Source: JAHCIE01 sp034431435
GTDB lineage: Bacteria; Chloroflexota; Anaerolineae; Epilineales; JAHCIE01
Direction of reading: 5' to 3'
DNA: 52,575 nucleotides
Assembly (NCBI GenBank): GCA_034431435.1
Contig: DAOUDG010000034.1
Coordinates: 1 to 52,575, forward strand
The position numbers and the translations under genes were made by a program. The notes under the pieces were generated by a model that had not been told where the DNA came from, did no database searches, and worked only from the letters and a program-made list of their open reading frames with translations. This document shows, piece after piece, positions 41,719 to 49,469 of the stretch. Numbering within the stretch: position 1 is the first letter of the stretch; every line of letters starts with the position of its first letter.

Positions 41719-44199
41719 ATGGCGAAGAAGGCCGCGCCACGCAAGACGAATAGCGCCAGGAAGAAGCCCGACGGCGGCGGCATTACCCCCACCCAGGTCG
41801 AGATCGCCCTGGGCGTCGGGCTGATGGTACTGGCGCTCATCACCCTGCTGAGCATGGTCTTCGCCCGTGGCGAGCTGACCGACGCCTGGCTCAGCGGCTG
41901 GCGGCGACTGCTCGGCTGGGCCTTCGTCGTCTCGCCGTTCCTGCTCGGCGGGGCGGGCGCATTCCTCATCTTCGATAGCCTCGACCAGCGGCCCGACATT
42001 GGCTGGGACCTGTTCGCCGGCGCGGGCATCATGTTTGCCACCCTGCTCGGCCTGCTCCACATGATCGAGGGCGCTATCGTCCACCAGACGGCGGCCGAGC
42101 TGGCGGAGGCCGGACGCGGCGGCGGCTACCTGGGCCAGCTCGTCAGCCAGAGCCTCAGCGACGCCCTGGGCAGTATCGGCGCGACCCTCATCCTGCTCGG
42201 CCTGACGGCCCTCGGCTTCTTCCTCGCGGCGCGCCACACCCTGGGCGAGCTGACCGAGTGGGGCCGGGCCACCTGGGCCGACGCGACCGACGAGCTGCGC
42301 CGTCGTCACTTGCCCATCAACCGCGGCCTGACCCACCCCCAGGACCCCTTCGACCCCGACGAGATTCCCATCCGCAGCGGCGGCCGCGCCGCGCCCGCCC
42401 AACCGGTCCCGCCACCCGCCCCGCCGCCGTACCAGCAGCCTCAGGCCTTGCGACCGCCGACCATCATCGGCTCGGAGGAGCGGCCCGCGCCGCCACCGCG
42501 CGTGACACCGAGCAGCGCGCCCACCCCGGCGGCCTCCACCAGCGCCAGGAGCGTCGTGCCGCGCGTCCTGGGCGGCGCGCGGGATTACCGCCTGCCGCCG
42601 GTCCCCGACATCCTCGAGGACAACGTCGAGCAGGAGGTCAGCCGCGACGAGATTCGCCAGAAGGCGCGCACCATCGAAGAGACGCTGGACGCCTTCGGCG
42701 TGCCCGCGCGCGTGGTGGAGGTGAATCAAGGCCCCGCCATCACCCAGTTCGGCGTCGAGCCGGGCTACGTCGAGAAGAAGGATAGCAAGGGCCAGGTGAC
42801 ACGCTCCAAGGTCAAGGTCAACAAGATCAGCGCCCTCGCCAATGACCTGGCCCTGGCTCTGGCCGCGCCCACCATCCGCATCGAGGCTCCCGTCCCCGGT
42901 CGGCCCATCGTTGGCATCGAGGTCCCCAATACCAAGTCCCACCTCGTGTCGCTGCGCGGCGTCATCGAGTCGGAGGCGTTCGTTGATATCTCCGGCGAGA
43001 GCCGGTTGGGCCTCGCCCTGGGCCAGGACGTGTCCGGTCAGCCCATCGCCGTCGACCTGACTCGGATGCCCCACCTGCTCATCGCGGGCGCGACGGGGTC
43101 GGGCAAGTCGGTGTGCATCAACGCTGTGATCGCCAGCCTGCTACTGACCCACACGCCCCAGTCGCTGCGCTTCCTCATGGTCGACCCCAAGCGCGTCGAG
43201 CTGGTCCAGTACAACGGCATCCCCCACCTGCTGACGGATGTCGTCGTCGAGATGGAGCAGGTTGTCGGCGTGCTGCAACTGGCGCTCCGCGAGATGGACC
43301 GCCGCTATCGGCTGTTCGCCAAGGCGGGCGCGCGCAACATCGAGTCCTACAACACCCTCGCCGAAGGCAAGGGCGAGGCCAGGCTGCCTTACATGGTCAT
43401 CATCGTCGATGAGCTGGCCGACCTGATGATGGTCGCCGCCGAGGAAGTGGAGCGCAACGTGGTGCGCCTGGCGCAGATGGCGCGCGCCACGGGCATCCAC
43501 CTTATCCTGGCGACGCAGCGGCCGTCGGTGGACGTGGTAACGGGCCTCATCAAGGCCAACTTCCCGGCCCGCATTGCGTTCGCCGTGACCAGCCAGATCG
43601 ACTCGCGGGTCATCCTGGACACCCCCGGCGCCGACAAGCTGCTGGGTCGGGGTGATATGCTGTACATGGCTCCCGACGCCAGCAAGCTCCAGCGCCTTCA
43701 GGGCTGCTACGTCTCCGACCGCGAGCTGGATCGCCTGGTACGCTACTGGAAGGGTATGGGGCCGAAGCTGAGCGACACCCGCCACGGCCTGCCGACCAGC
43801 CTGGCCGACGAGGACCAGTCCGCCCTGCCGGGGGCGAGCGCCTGGCCGCCCGCCGCCGAGGGATCACCGGCCGCGTCGGCCCGCAACCCCCTGGTGGCGC
43901 GCACCGGCCAGCCCAGCTTCCCCGGCCTCGACGAGACCGACTTCGACACTATCCCCTCGGCCTCGGACGCGCCGCAGCGCGACGAGCTGTGGGACGCCGC
44001 CATCGAGGTGGTTCGCGGGACCAAGACGGCCTCCGCGTCGCTCCTCCAGCGCAAGCTGCGCATCGGCTATCAGCGAGCGTCACGCCTTATCGAGCAGATG
44101 GAGAGCGAGGGCATCCTCGGCCCGCCGGAAGGGCCAACCAAGGCGCGCCCCGTCCTGATCGAGGCGGCCGACAGCGACGAAGACGACGACCAGTGGTAG
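41719..44199 (+). CDS. ftsK: FtsK/SpoIIIE DNA translocase, paralogue 2
   Basis: Second membrane-anchored DNA pump in the window, 826 residues. Basic N-terminus, helices at about 30-52, 65-85, 92-115 and 148-170, a Pro-rich linker (about 215-280), and a motor with Walker A GATGSGKS near residue 457 and Walker B MVIIVDELADLMMVAAEEVE. The gamma winged helix has SASLLQRKLRIGYQRASRLI, then an acidic tail. Compared with paralogue 1 it has an insertion of ~65 residues between motor and gamma domain. Motor and gamma regions are closely similar in the two, so duplication is likely. It has its own promoter, and a U-tract terminator follows at 44216-44253. Division of labour between the copies is unknown. 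Confidence 0.95.
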   Translation: MAKKAAPRKTNSARKKPDGGGITPTQVEIALGVGLMVLALITLLSMVFARGELTDAWLSGWRRLLGWAFVVSPFLLGGAGAFLIFDSLDQRPDIGWDLFAGAGIMFATLLGLLHMIEGAIVHQTAAELAEAGRGGGYLGQLVSQSLSDALGSIGATLILLGLTALGFFLAARHTLGELTEWGRATWADATDELRRRHLPINRGLTHPQDPFDPDEIPIRSGGRAAPAQPVPPPAPPPYQQPQALRPPTIIGSEERPAPPPRVTPSSAPTPAASTSARSVVPRVLGGARDYRLPPVPDILEDNVEQEVSRDEIRQKARTIEETLDAFGVPARVVEVNQGPAITQFGVEPGYVEKKDSKGQVTRSKVKVNKISALANDLALALAAPTIRIEAPVPGRPIVGIEVPNTKSHLVSLRGVIESEAFVDISGESRLGLALGQDVSGQPIAVDLTRMPHLLIAGATGSGKSVCINAVIASLLLTHTPQSLRFLMVDPKRVELVQYNGIPHLLTDVVVEMEQVVGVLQLALREMDRRYRLFAKAGARNIESYNTLAEGKGEARLPYMVIIVDELADLMMVAAEEVERNVVRLAQMARATGIHLILATQRPSVDVVTGLIKANFPARIAFAVTSQIDSRVILDTPGADKLLGRGDMLYMAPDASKLQRLQGCYVSDRELDRLVRYWKGMGPKLSDTRHGLPTSLADEDQSALPGASAWPPAAEGSPAASARNPLVARTGQPSFPGLDETDFDTIPSASDAPQRDELWDAAIEVVRGTKTASASLLQRKLRIGYQRASRLIEQMESEGILGPPEGPTKARPVLIEAADSDEDDDQW

Positions 44200-44215
44200 A
44201 AATGGAGCGACAACG

Positions 44216-44253
44216 ACCGCGCCACCGTGACATCGGCGGCGCGGTTCCGTTTT
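44216..44253 (+). terminator. Rho-independent terminator after ftsK paralogue 2
   Basis: ACCGCGCC at 44216-44223 pairs with GGCGCGGT at 44238-44245, followed by CCGTTTT; one of the few hairpins here with a U-tract. Confidence 0.75.
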
Positions 44254-44301
44254 AGAAGATAGCAACTATCGCGCACGACGTGGAACGGAGAGGGGGAGCG
44301 T

Positions 44302-45546
44302 ATGCTGCGCGTGTTTCGCCGCGCCCGCCACGGTTGGCTCGCCGCTGCGGTGGCCGCTGTACTCATGGCCGCGCTGGCGGTGGGGCTGGCCCAGGCGCGA
44401 CCGAGCGGGGGCGGCATCACCAGCCGCGTGACCCTTCAGGGTCGCCAGAGCCACGGGGCCATCCGTATTTATGTCGATTTCGCGCCCATCCCGGCCGGGT
44501 TCACCGCCGCTGACGGCACGCTGGTGCTCGATCTCGCACCCGGCCTGCACACCATCATCGCCCGCCAGGAGGGCTATCTGACGGCGCGTCTCGACACGGT
44601 GACCAGCGACAGCTACCTGAACGTGCCGCCGGTTGAGCTACGCGGCGGCGATACCAACGGCGACGACAAGGTGAACCTGTCCGACCTGACGCGGGTCGGC
44701 GCGGGCTACCACACCTCGCCGCCCAGCCCACCGGGGGCGGACATCAACGGCGATGGCGTCGTGGACCTGTACGACCTGGTCATCCTCGGCTCCAACTACA
44801 ACCGTAGCGGGCCGCTGGCCTGGACGGACCCCTTCGCCACGACCGCCACCCCAACCGTGACGCCCATCCCCATAACGGCCACCCCCACGCCCACCATCAC
44901 CCCAACCCGCACGCCGCCCCCCTTCCAGCCCGATGGGCTGTGCATCCTCGCCTTCGCGGACACCAACCGCAACGGCGTGCGAGACGCGGGCGAACCGGCC
45001 CTGGCGGGGCGGACAGTGCGCATCTTCGATACCCAATCCAGCCTGGACCCGGCCAACGCCCTGGCATCCCATACCTTCACCGGCACGGAGACTGTGCCGC
45101 GCTGCTTCCCCAACGCCGGGCTGGAGTCGGGGACGTATCGCATCCAATGGGATGCCGCGCCGGCCGGGGGATGGGGCCTGATCTACAGCGATCCGGTCGC
45201 CCCGGTCCGCTATCTGGCGACCCCGCCGAATGTCTGGGAGGTGGAGGTCGACGCGGGCAAGAGTGTCTTCTTTAGCGATAGTGGCGGCACGCCCCAGCCC
45301 ACGCCCACCCTGACCGCCCTCAACGTGTGTGGCACGCTCAGCCTGTACGTGCCCGCCAAGCCCGACCAGGAAGGCGCGCTCGCCTTCTTCGGCCAGCCCG
45401 CCTACGCCCTCGCGCCGGGCACGACCATCGGCAACAGTGGGGCCATGAGCGTGGGCCACGACGGCTGCCTCGCCGCGACCCTGAACGGCGCGGGCTTCAT
45501 TACGGGCGGGACATGGGCGGCGGCGACGCCGACACCCAGCCCATGA
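44302..45546 (+). CDS. Secreted protein with dockerin-like repeats and SdrD-B-like domain
   Basis: A 414-residue extracellular protein. Signal/anchor helix at about 11-31. A small beta domain (about 40-112) is followed by a dockerin type I-like pair of calcium loops, GGDTNGDDKVNLSDLTRVG and GADINGDGVVDLYDLVILGS. Next come a Thr/Pro linker, a Cna-B/SdrD-type domain opening FADTNRNGVRDAGEPALAGR, another short linker, and a C-terminal module with a Cys pair. It ends in a TPTPSP run. Dockerins in non-cellulosomal bacteria often mediate surface assembly; no cohesin is seen nearby. GGAGAGGGGGAG precedes the ATG. Confidence 0.85.
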   Translation: MLRVFRRARHGWLAAAVAAVLMAALAVGLAQARPSGGGITSRVTLQGRQSHGAIRIYVDFAPIPAGFTAADGTLVLDLAPGLHTIIARQEGYLTARLDTVTSDSYLNVPPVELRGGDTNGDDKVNLSDLTRVGAGYHTSPPSPPGADINGDGVVDLYDLVILGSNYNRSGPLAWTDPFATTATPTVTPIPITATPTPTITPTRTPPPFQPDGLCILAFADTNRNGVRDAGEPALAGRTVRIFDTQSSLDPANALASHTFTGTETVPRCFPNAGLESGTYRIQWDAAPAGGWGLIYSDPVAPVRYLATPPNVWEVEVDAGKSVFFSDSGGTPQPTPTLTALNVCGTLSLYVPAKPDQEGALAFFGQPAYALAPGTTIGNSGAMSVGHDGCLAATLNGAGFITGGTWAAATPTPSP

Positions 45547-45575
45547 GGCGAAAGTAGGCGAAATGGCCCCACATA

Positions 45576-45584
45576 TGCTACGAT
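45576..45584 (+). promoter_or_regulatory. Candidate extended -10 promoter
   Basis: TGCTACGAT at 45576-45584, ~100 bases before the GTG at 45684; no -35 seen. Moderate support only. Confidence 0.4.
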
Positions 45585-45683
45585 TCTCGTGACGCAAAGC
45601 GTCAAATCGATAGTTGGTTTGGTTGACAGCGCCTCCCCTCGCCCCCGCCGCCTTCGCGTGGCCGATGGAGGAAGGAGAGACCC

Positions 45684-46523
45684 GTGCTCGACGATTTCGA
45701 TTATTCTTCAATGTCAATGGACGGCCTTGCGATGGTCGCCCCGCACTCCCTCAAATCCATCATCGCCCTCCCCGACGAGGCCAAAGACGCCTTGTTGGCG
45801 GGCTACCTGCCGCGTCGCCTGCTGCGTCGCTTCCAGATCGACCGCGCAACGTTCACCAATCCCCTGGGCGAGAAAGTCGTCCAGCATGTCGGGAACCCAG
45901 ACAGCGGCGAGGCGCGCATCACGGTCTGGCGTCGCCTGGATGACCGCGACCCCATCGTCGTCGCCGAGGCGTGCGACACGGCCAACGGCAGAATCGAACT
46001 CACCTTCTTGATGACGGCCGACCCAGAGTCGCCGCGCTTCGACGTGGATGTCGACGCCGAGGGCCGCTCCACGCTGCTAGGCACAGCGCGCCGCAACATC
46101 GCCGCCGAGATCGCCGCGATGGAGGCGGGTCTTGCGCCCGGCCAGGTCCGCCACGGCCTGGGGCTGGTCCTGCGCGACATCCTGCCCCAGTTCGAGCTGT
46201 TCCTGCGCGACATCGGCCACGACCTCATTCTGGCCTACCCGCTCTCTTACCATAACGCCATCCTCATGGAACGTTGGGGCTTCGACTACATCTACGGGCG
46301 ACGCTTCATGGAGGACACCAACCGCCGCTTCCACAAGGGCGGCGACCTGCACGCGCTCATGGACGGCTCGACGCCCTTCCGCCGCCCGGAGAATGTCGCC
46401 ACTGCGCGGGGCCGCGCGTGGGCCATCCACGACGGCATCCTCGGCGAGCCAATGGAGAAGCTGCGCATGGTCAAGCGCGTCGGCCACAACGCCAGGGCGC
46501 GCACCTACTGGGGCCGATACTGA
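45684..46523 (+). CDS. Protein of unknown function
   Basis: A 279-residue soluble protein I do not recognise. The GTG start at 45684 is backed by GGAGGAAGGAGAG just upstream. The N-terminal half is acidic with beta-like strands (EARITVWRRLDDRDPIVVAE, GRIELTFLMTADPESPRFDV). The C-terminal half is helix-rich with aromatic and charged text such as AYPLSYHNAILMERWGFDYI and RRFMEDTNRRFHKGGDLHAL. The fragment HNAILMERWGF faintly recalls the end of a GNAT acetyltransferase, but no acetyl-CoA loop is visible. The stop lies at the edge of a repeat element, after which the candidate selenoprotein gene begins. Confidence 0.75.
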   Translation: MLDDFDYSSMSMDGLAMVAPHSLKSIIALPDEAKDALLAGYLPRRLLRRFQIDRATFTNPLGEKVVQHVGNPDSGEARITVWRRLDDRDPIVVAEACDTANGRIELTFLMTADPESPRFDVDVDAEGRSTLLGTARRNIAAEIAAMEAGLAPGQVRHGLGLVLRDILPQFELFLRDIGHDLILAYPLSYHNAILMERWGFDYIYGRRFMEDTNRRFHKGGDLHALMDGSTPFRRPENVATARGRAWAIHDGILGEPMEKLRMVKRVGHNARARTYWGRY

Positions 46524-46600
46524 TGCGTGACACGTGAGGCGTGACACGCGAGAAGAGAAGAGGACTACGCCATTCTCACGTTTCACGCATCACGCGCCCC
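46521..46600 (+). repeat. Intergenic repeat family, copy 2 with long inverted arms
   Basis: The arm at 46521-46538 (TGATGCGTGACACGTGAG) matches the complement of 46575-46592 at 17 of 18 positions, with a 36-base purine-rich centre (GAGAAGAGAAGAG). The core CACGTTTCACGCATCACGCG.. at 46577-46598 recurs at 47057-47078 with one mismatch in 22. The left end overlaps the previous stop codon. Confidence 0.7.
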
Positions 46601-46617
46601 ATGGCGGACTACGTACT

Positions 46618-47028
46618 GTGCTCGAGCATACTCCGCTCTTGTTGTTATTTGACGGCTCCTGAGACTTCTGAACGCTCAGCGCGGCGCTCGTGCAGCGTCT
46701 CGACCACCACCAGCGGCTGCGGGTGATTCCCTTCCAACAGCCGGGCGCCCTCGCAGGCACGGGCCTGACGGTCGCCGATGCCGAGCAGGCCGCCTGGGCG
46801 GTGGACACGTGGGGTCAACGCTGGCGGGGGGCGGCGGCCATCAACGCCGCGCTGGCCGCTGCCCTCGGCTGGACCTGGCCGTTGCGCCTGTACGCTGTGC
46901 CCTGGATTGGCAGACGGCAAGACCGGGTGTATGCTTGGCTTGCCCGTAACCGTAGCCACCTGCCGGGCGTGACGCCCTATTGCGCGCGTCCTGGCTCGGC
47001 GTGCGTGAGAAGAGAGATTAGAGATTAG
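46618..47028 (+). CDS. Candidate selenoprotein: DCC-family thiol-disulfide oxidoreductase with two in-frame TGA codons
   Basis: A 136-residue DCC (DUF393, YuxK-like) thiol-disulfide oxidoreductase when two TGA codons are read as selenocysteine. From the GTG at 46618 it reads VLEHTPLLLLFDGS-U15-DF-U18-TLSAALVQRLD. The family signature is (F/Y)DGxCxxC, so the TGA triplets at 46660-46662 and 46669-46671 fall exactly on both active-site cysteines. The frame then runs intact through RLRVIPFQQPGAL, RWRGAAAINAAL and VYAWLARNRSHLPG to the family C-terminus with two ordinary Cys (YCARPGSACV), ending at TAG 47028. TGA is a true stop in neighbouring genes, so recoding, not a changed code, is implied. 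A SECIS-like hairpin lies at 46672-46698. The alternative is a pseudogene with two chance nonsense changes. The exact start is uncertain (GTG 46618 or TTG 46639/46642). Confidence 0.8.
46672..46698 (+). promoter_or_regulatory. Candidate bacterial SECIS element
   Basis: Outer stem ACGCT (46672-46676) with AGCGT (46694-46698), and upper stem AGC (46678-46680) with GCT (46686-46688) capped by loop GCGGC that begins with G. The loop starts 18 bases after the first TGA and 9 after the second. Bacterial SECIS hairpins lie inside the coding region just downstream of the UGA and need an apical-loop G near its 5' side. Folding was done by eye. Confidence 0.5.
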
Positions 47029-47078
47029 CGGGTAGAGATTGATCTTGCTCACGCAGCACGTTTCACCCATCACGCGCC
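47002..47078 (+). repeat. Intergenic repeat family, copy 3
   Basis: TGCGTGAG (47002-47009) pairs with CTCACGCA (47048-47055). GAGAAGAGAGATTAGAGATT at 47007-47026 resembles copy 4, and the core at 47057-47078 resembles copy 2 with one mismatch in 22. The left part encodes the last residues and TAG stop of the candidate selenoprotein. Confidence 0.7.
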
Positions 47079-47126
47079 AGGCAGACAAGCAACTTACTGA
47101 GTCACTACCCCGCTAGAGGAACTCCC

Positions 47127-48050
47127 ATGCCCCCCACCCACCTCTGGCTGAACGGCGAGATTGTGCCCTGGTCGTCGGCCACGCTTCACGTCACCGACGC
47201 CCGCAGCCTGACTACCGTGTCTTCCGTCTACGAGGGCATTCGCGGCTACTGGAACGCCGAGCAGCGGCAACTCTACGTCTTCCGCCTGCCCGAACACATG
47301 CGCCGCTTTGCCGGGTCGATGAAGGTCATGCGGATGCAGCCCGCCTATACCCCGGCCGACCTGGTCGCCGCGACGGTCGAGCTGCTGCGCGGCCTGAACC
47401 TCCACGAGGACACTTACATCCGCCCCGTGGCGACCTTCCTGCCCCGCGACGATAGCTGGTCGGGGCCAGACCCGACGCACCTGGAGATACAGATCGCCAC
47501 CGCGTCGCGGCCCTCGTCGCTGGGCCAGGAGCGCAAGCTGAACGTGGGCATCAGCTCGTGGCGGCGCATCGACGACAATTCCATGCCGCCGCGTGTCAAG
47601 GCCAATGCCAACTATCTCAGCAGCCGTCTCGTTTCGGCCCAGGCCGCGCTGGATGGCTACGACGGCGCGATCATCCTCAATGGCGACGGCCGCGTGGCCG
47701 AGGGGCCGTGGGCGTGCGTGTTTCTCGCTCGCGACGGTCGGCTGATCACGCCGTCCGTGACAAGCAACATCCTGGAAAGCATCACGCGGCAGACAGTGAT
47801 TCAGATCGCGAGAGAGGTCGTGGGGGTGGCGGTCGAGGAGCGCGCCGTCGACCGCACCGAGCTGTACCTGGCCGACGAGCTATTCTTCTGCGGCACGGGC
47901 CAGGAGTTGCAGCCCATCGTGAGCATCGATCGCTACACGGTCGGTGACGGCGACGTCGGCCCCCTCACCGCCCGCCTGCGTGGCCTGTACCGCGACATCG
48001 TGCATGGCCGCGAGCCGCGCTACACGGAATGGCTGACGCCGGTGTACTGA
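47127..48050 (+). CDS. ilvE: Branched-chain amino acid aminotransferase
   Basis: PLP fold-type IV aminotransferase for Leu, Ile and Val, 307 residues, the usual IlvE length. The PLP lysine is in PRVKANANYLSSRLVSAQAA. YEGIRGYW, TYIRPVATF, GYDGAIILNGDGRVAEGPWA and ITPSVTSNILESITR all fit. The typical GSGENLF reads EGPWACVF, a small departure in the phosphate-side loop. DELFFCGTGQELQPIVSIDR closes the site. The ATG at 47127 has TAGAGGAA upstream. D-amino acid and 4-amino-4-deoxychorismate enzymes share the fold, but the pattern matches IlvE best. Confidence 0.93.
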   Translation: MPPTHLWLNGEIVPWSSATLHVTDARSLTTVSSVYEGIRGYWNAEQRQLYVFRLPEHMRRFAGSMKVMRMQPAYTPADLVAATVELLRGLNLHEDTYIRPVATFLPRDDSWSGPDPTHLEIQIATASRPSSLGQERKLNVGISSWRRIDDNSMPPRVKANANYLSSRLVSAQAALDGYDGAIILNGDGRVAEGPWACVFLARDGRLITPSVTSNILESITRQTVIQIAREVVGVAVEERAVDRTELYLADELFFCGTGQELQPIVSIDRYTVGDGDVGPLTARLRGLYRDIVHGREPRYTEWLTPVY

Positions 48051-48085
48051 CGGGCGACCACCGACCACCGACAATACCCACGAGA

Positions 48086-48166
48086 ATGGGACGCGGACAA
48101 ACACAGACAACGCGGCTGAAAGCGGTCTCCTCCTGTCCGTCTGGTCTGTGGTCGTCCGTGTCCCAT
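48086..48166. repeat. Imperfect inverted repeat after ilvE
   Basis: ATGGGACGCGGACAAACACAGAC region at 48086-48108 (23 bases) matches the complement of 48144-48166 at 20 positions. It is preceded by GACCACCGACCACCGAC at 48056-48072. It lies between convergent ilvE and the creatininase-family gene and may serve as a terminator. Confidence 0.5.
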
Positions 48167-48231
48167 CCTCTTGTGTGTAAGCCACGGCGCCGGTCGCCCC
48201 CCAGGGCACGTCGATATGCATGCCGCCCCCC

Positions 48232-48933
48232 TCATGCCCAGCCGTCGGCCAGCAGGGCGCGGGCCTCCGCCACCCCCACCTGCCAGATGGCGAGCATGTC
48301 CACGTCCGACCGCTGGTACAGCCCACCATAGTTGCCATCGCCGAGGACCGCGCGGGCCGCGCCCGGCTCCACCTGGCGCAGCGCGTTCAGGTCGACCATC
48401 GGCTTCTGCGTGGCAGGCATGTCCACGTCGGCCAGTCGCGTCCACGGGAAGTTCTCCATCCACGAGGCGTGGGAGGCGACGGGGTCGATGGCCTGCACCG
48501 TCGCCCATACCTGGGGCGCGTTCCACCAGTTGTGGAACTTGACGCGCAAGCCGGGGTGATCGGCCAGCCACTCGCCGACGTAGCCCTGGGCGGGGCTGTT
48601 GCCGCCGTGGCCGTTGACGATGAGGATACGCTTGAAGCCGCTGCCCGCCAGACTATCCAGGATGTCGCCGATGACCCGCAGGTAGGTCTCGACGCGCAGC
48701 GAGACGCTGCCAGGGTAGGCGCGGAAGTAGGGCGTGATGCCATAGCTGACGATGGGAAAGACGGGCACGCCGAGGGGCTGGGCCGCTTCCACGGCGATGC
48801 GCTCGGCGAGGATATTGTCGACGGTCAGGCTCAGGTAGGCATGCTGCTCGGTGGAGCCAAGGGGCAGCACGGCGCGGTCGTCGCGTGTCAGATATGCCTC
48901 GACCTGCATCCAGTTCATCCCACTGATGCGCAT
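48232..48933 (-). CDS. Creatininase family amidohydrolase
   Basis: A 233-residue metal-dependent hydrolase of the creatininase / MftE superfamily. Metal ligands by motif: Glu and His in LPLGSTEQHAYL, Asp in SLTVDNILAERI, His in VNGHGGNS and Glu in SHASWMENFP (where HAGExET is usual). Family members open cyclic amides such as creatinine, act on guanine-derived formamides, or trim the mycofactocin peptide. No mycofactocin genes are near, so the substrate is open. ATG at 48933; single gene on this strand. Confidence 0.9.
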   Translation of the reverse strand: MRISGMNWMQVEAYLTRDDRAVLPLGSTEQHAYLSLTVDNILAERIAVEAAQPLGVPVFPIVSYGITPYFRAYPGSVSLRVETYLRVIGDILDSLAGSGFKRILIVNGHGGNSPAQGYVGEWLADHPGLRVKFHNWWNAPQVWATVQAIDPVASHASWMENFPWTRLADVDMPATQKPMVDLNALRQVEPGAARAVLGDGNYGGLYQRSDVDMLAIWQVGVAEARALLADGWA

Positions 48934-48998
48934 AGGGTCTCCTTGCCGGCGAGATGCGCGTATTGTAGCCGAGGACGTGACAACGGCGCAACCGGGCC

Positions 48999-49027
48999 TT
49001 GCGTCGATCGCCCTTCTGGATTAAGCT
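48999..49027 (+). promoter_or_regulatory. Candidate promoter for membrane protein-hydrolase pair
   Basis: TTGCGT at 48999-49004, 17 bases, TAAGCT at 49022-49027: the same hexamer pair and spacing as at 19683-19711. Confidence 0.45.
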
Positions 49028-49072
49028 ATCGCCAGGCATCTCGATTCAGACTTCTTGGGTGAGTAACCATCG

Positions 49073-49459
49073 ATGGCCCTTCTGATGACTCTGCACGGCT
49101 ACGTGGCGTATGCCGTGCTGATCGCGGCAGTGACCCTGGCCGGGGTGAGCGGCTATTACCTCGCGACGCGGCGCGCGCCGTCGCGCGGCCTGGTCACGCT
49201 AATGTGGGTCGGCGAGGCGCTGGTGATCGCGCAGGCGGTCCTGGGTGCGCTGTTGTGGCTGCCGGGGCTGCGCGCACCCAACGACTTCCACTATCTCTAC
49301 GGCCTCATCGCACCCCTCGTCATCCCCGCCTTCTACGCCGTCGGGCGACGCGACCAGCGGCTGTTACCCTTGTGGCTGCTGCTGGCGGCTCTGGTCGTGC
49401 TGGGCATGGGCCTGCGCAGCTTCGCGACGGCGGGCCGTTCCCTCATCCCCGGCCTCTAG
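49073..49459 (+). CDS. Four-helix membrane protein of unknown function
   Basis: A 128-residue integral membrane protein with four predicted helices (about 6-27, 42-64, 74-90 and 97-112), a short basic loop (RRAPSRG) and a conserved-looking His pair region (NDFHYLYGLIAPL) that could bind heme or a metal. MTLHGYVAYAVLIAAVTLAG starts the first helix. I do not recognise the family. The stop lies 10 bases before an alpha/beta hydrolase gene, so the two are co-transcribed. Confidence 0.75.
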   Translation: MALLMTLHGYVAYAVLIAAVTLAGVSGYYLATRRAPSRGLVTLMWVGEALVIAQAVLGALLWLPGLRAPNDFHYLYGLIAPLVIPAFYAVGRRDQRLLPLWLLLAALVVLGMGLRSFATAGRSLIPGL

Positions 49460-49469
49460 GAAACCCAGA

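Noticed and set aside
46660..46671. Reading the two TGA codons as Trp or Cys through an altered genetic code
   Set aside because: TGA is the natural stop of many intact genes here (several ATGA overlaps), so the whole genome does not reassign it.
46601..46726. ATG-initiated short frame MADYVLCSS... over the selenoprotein start
   Set aside because: It is out of frame with the DCC protein, ends after about 40 codons and has no recognisable features.
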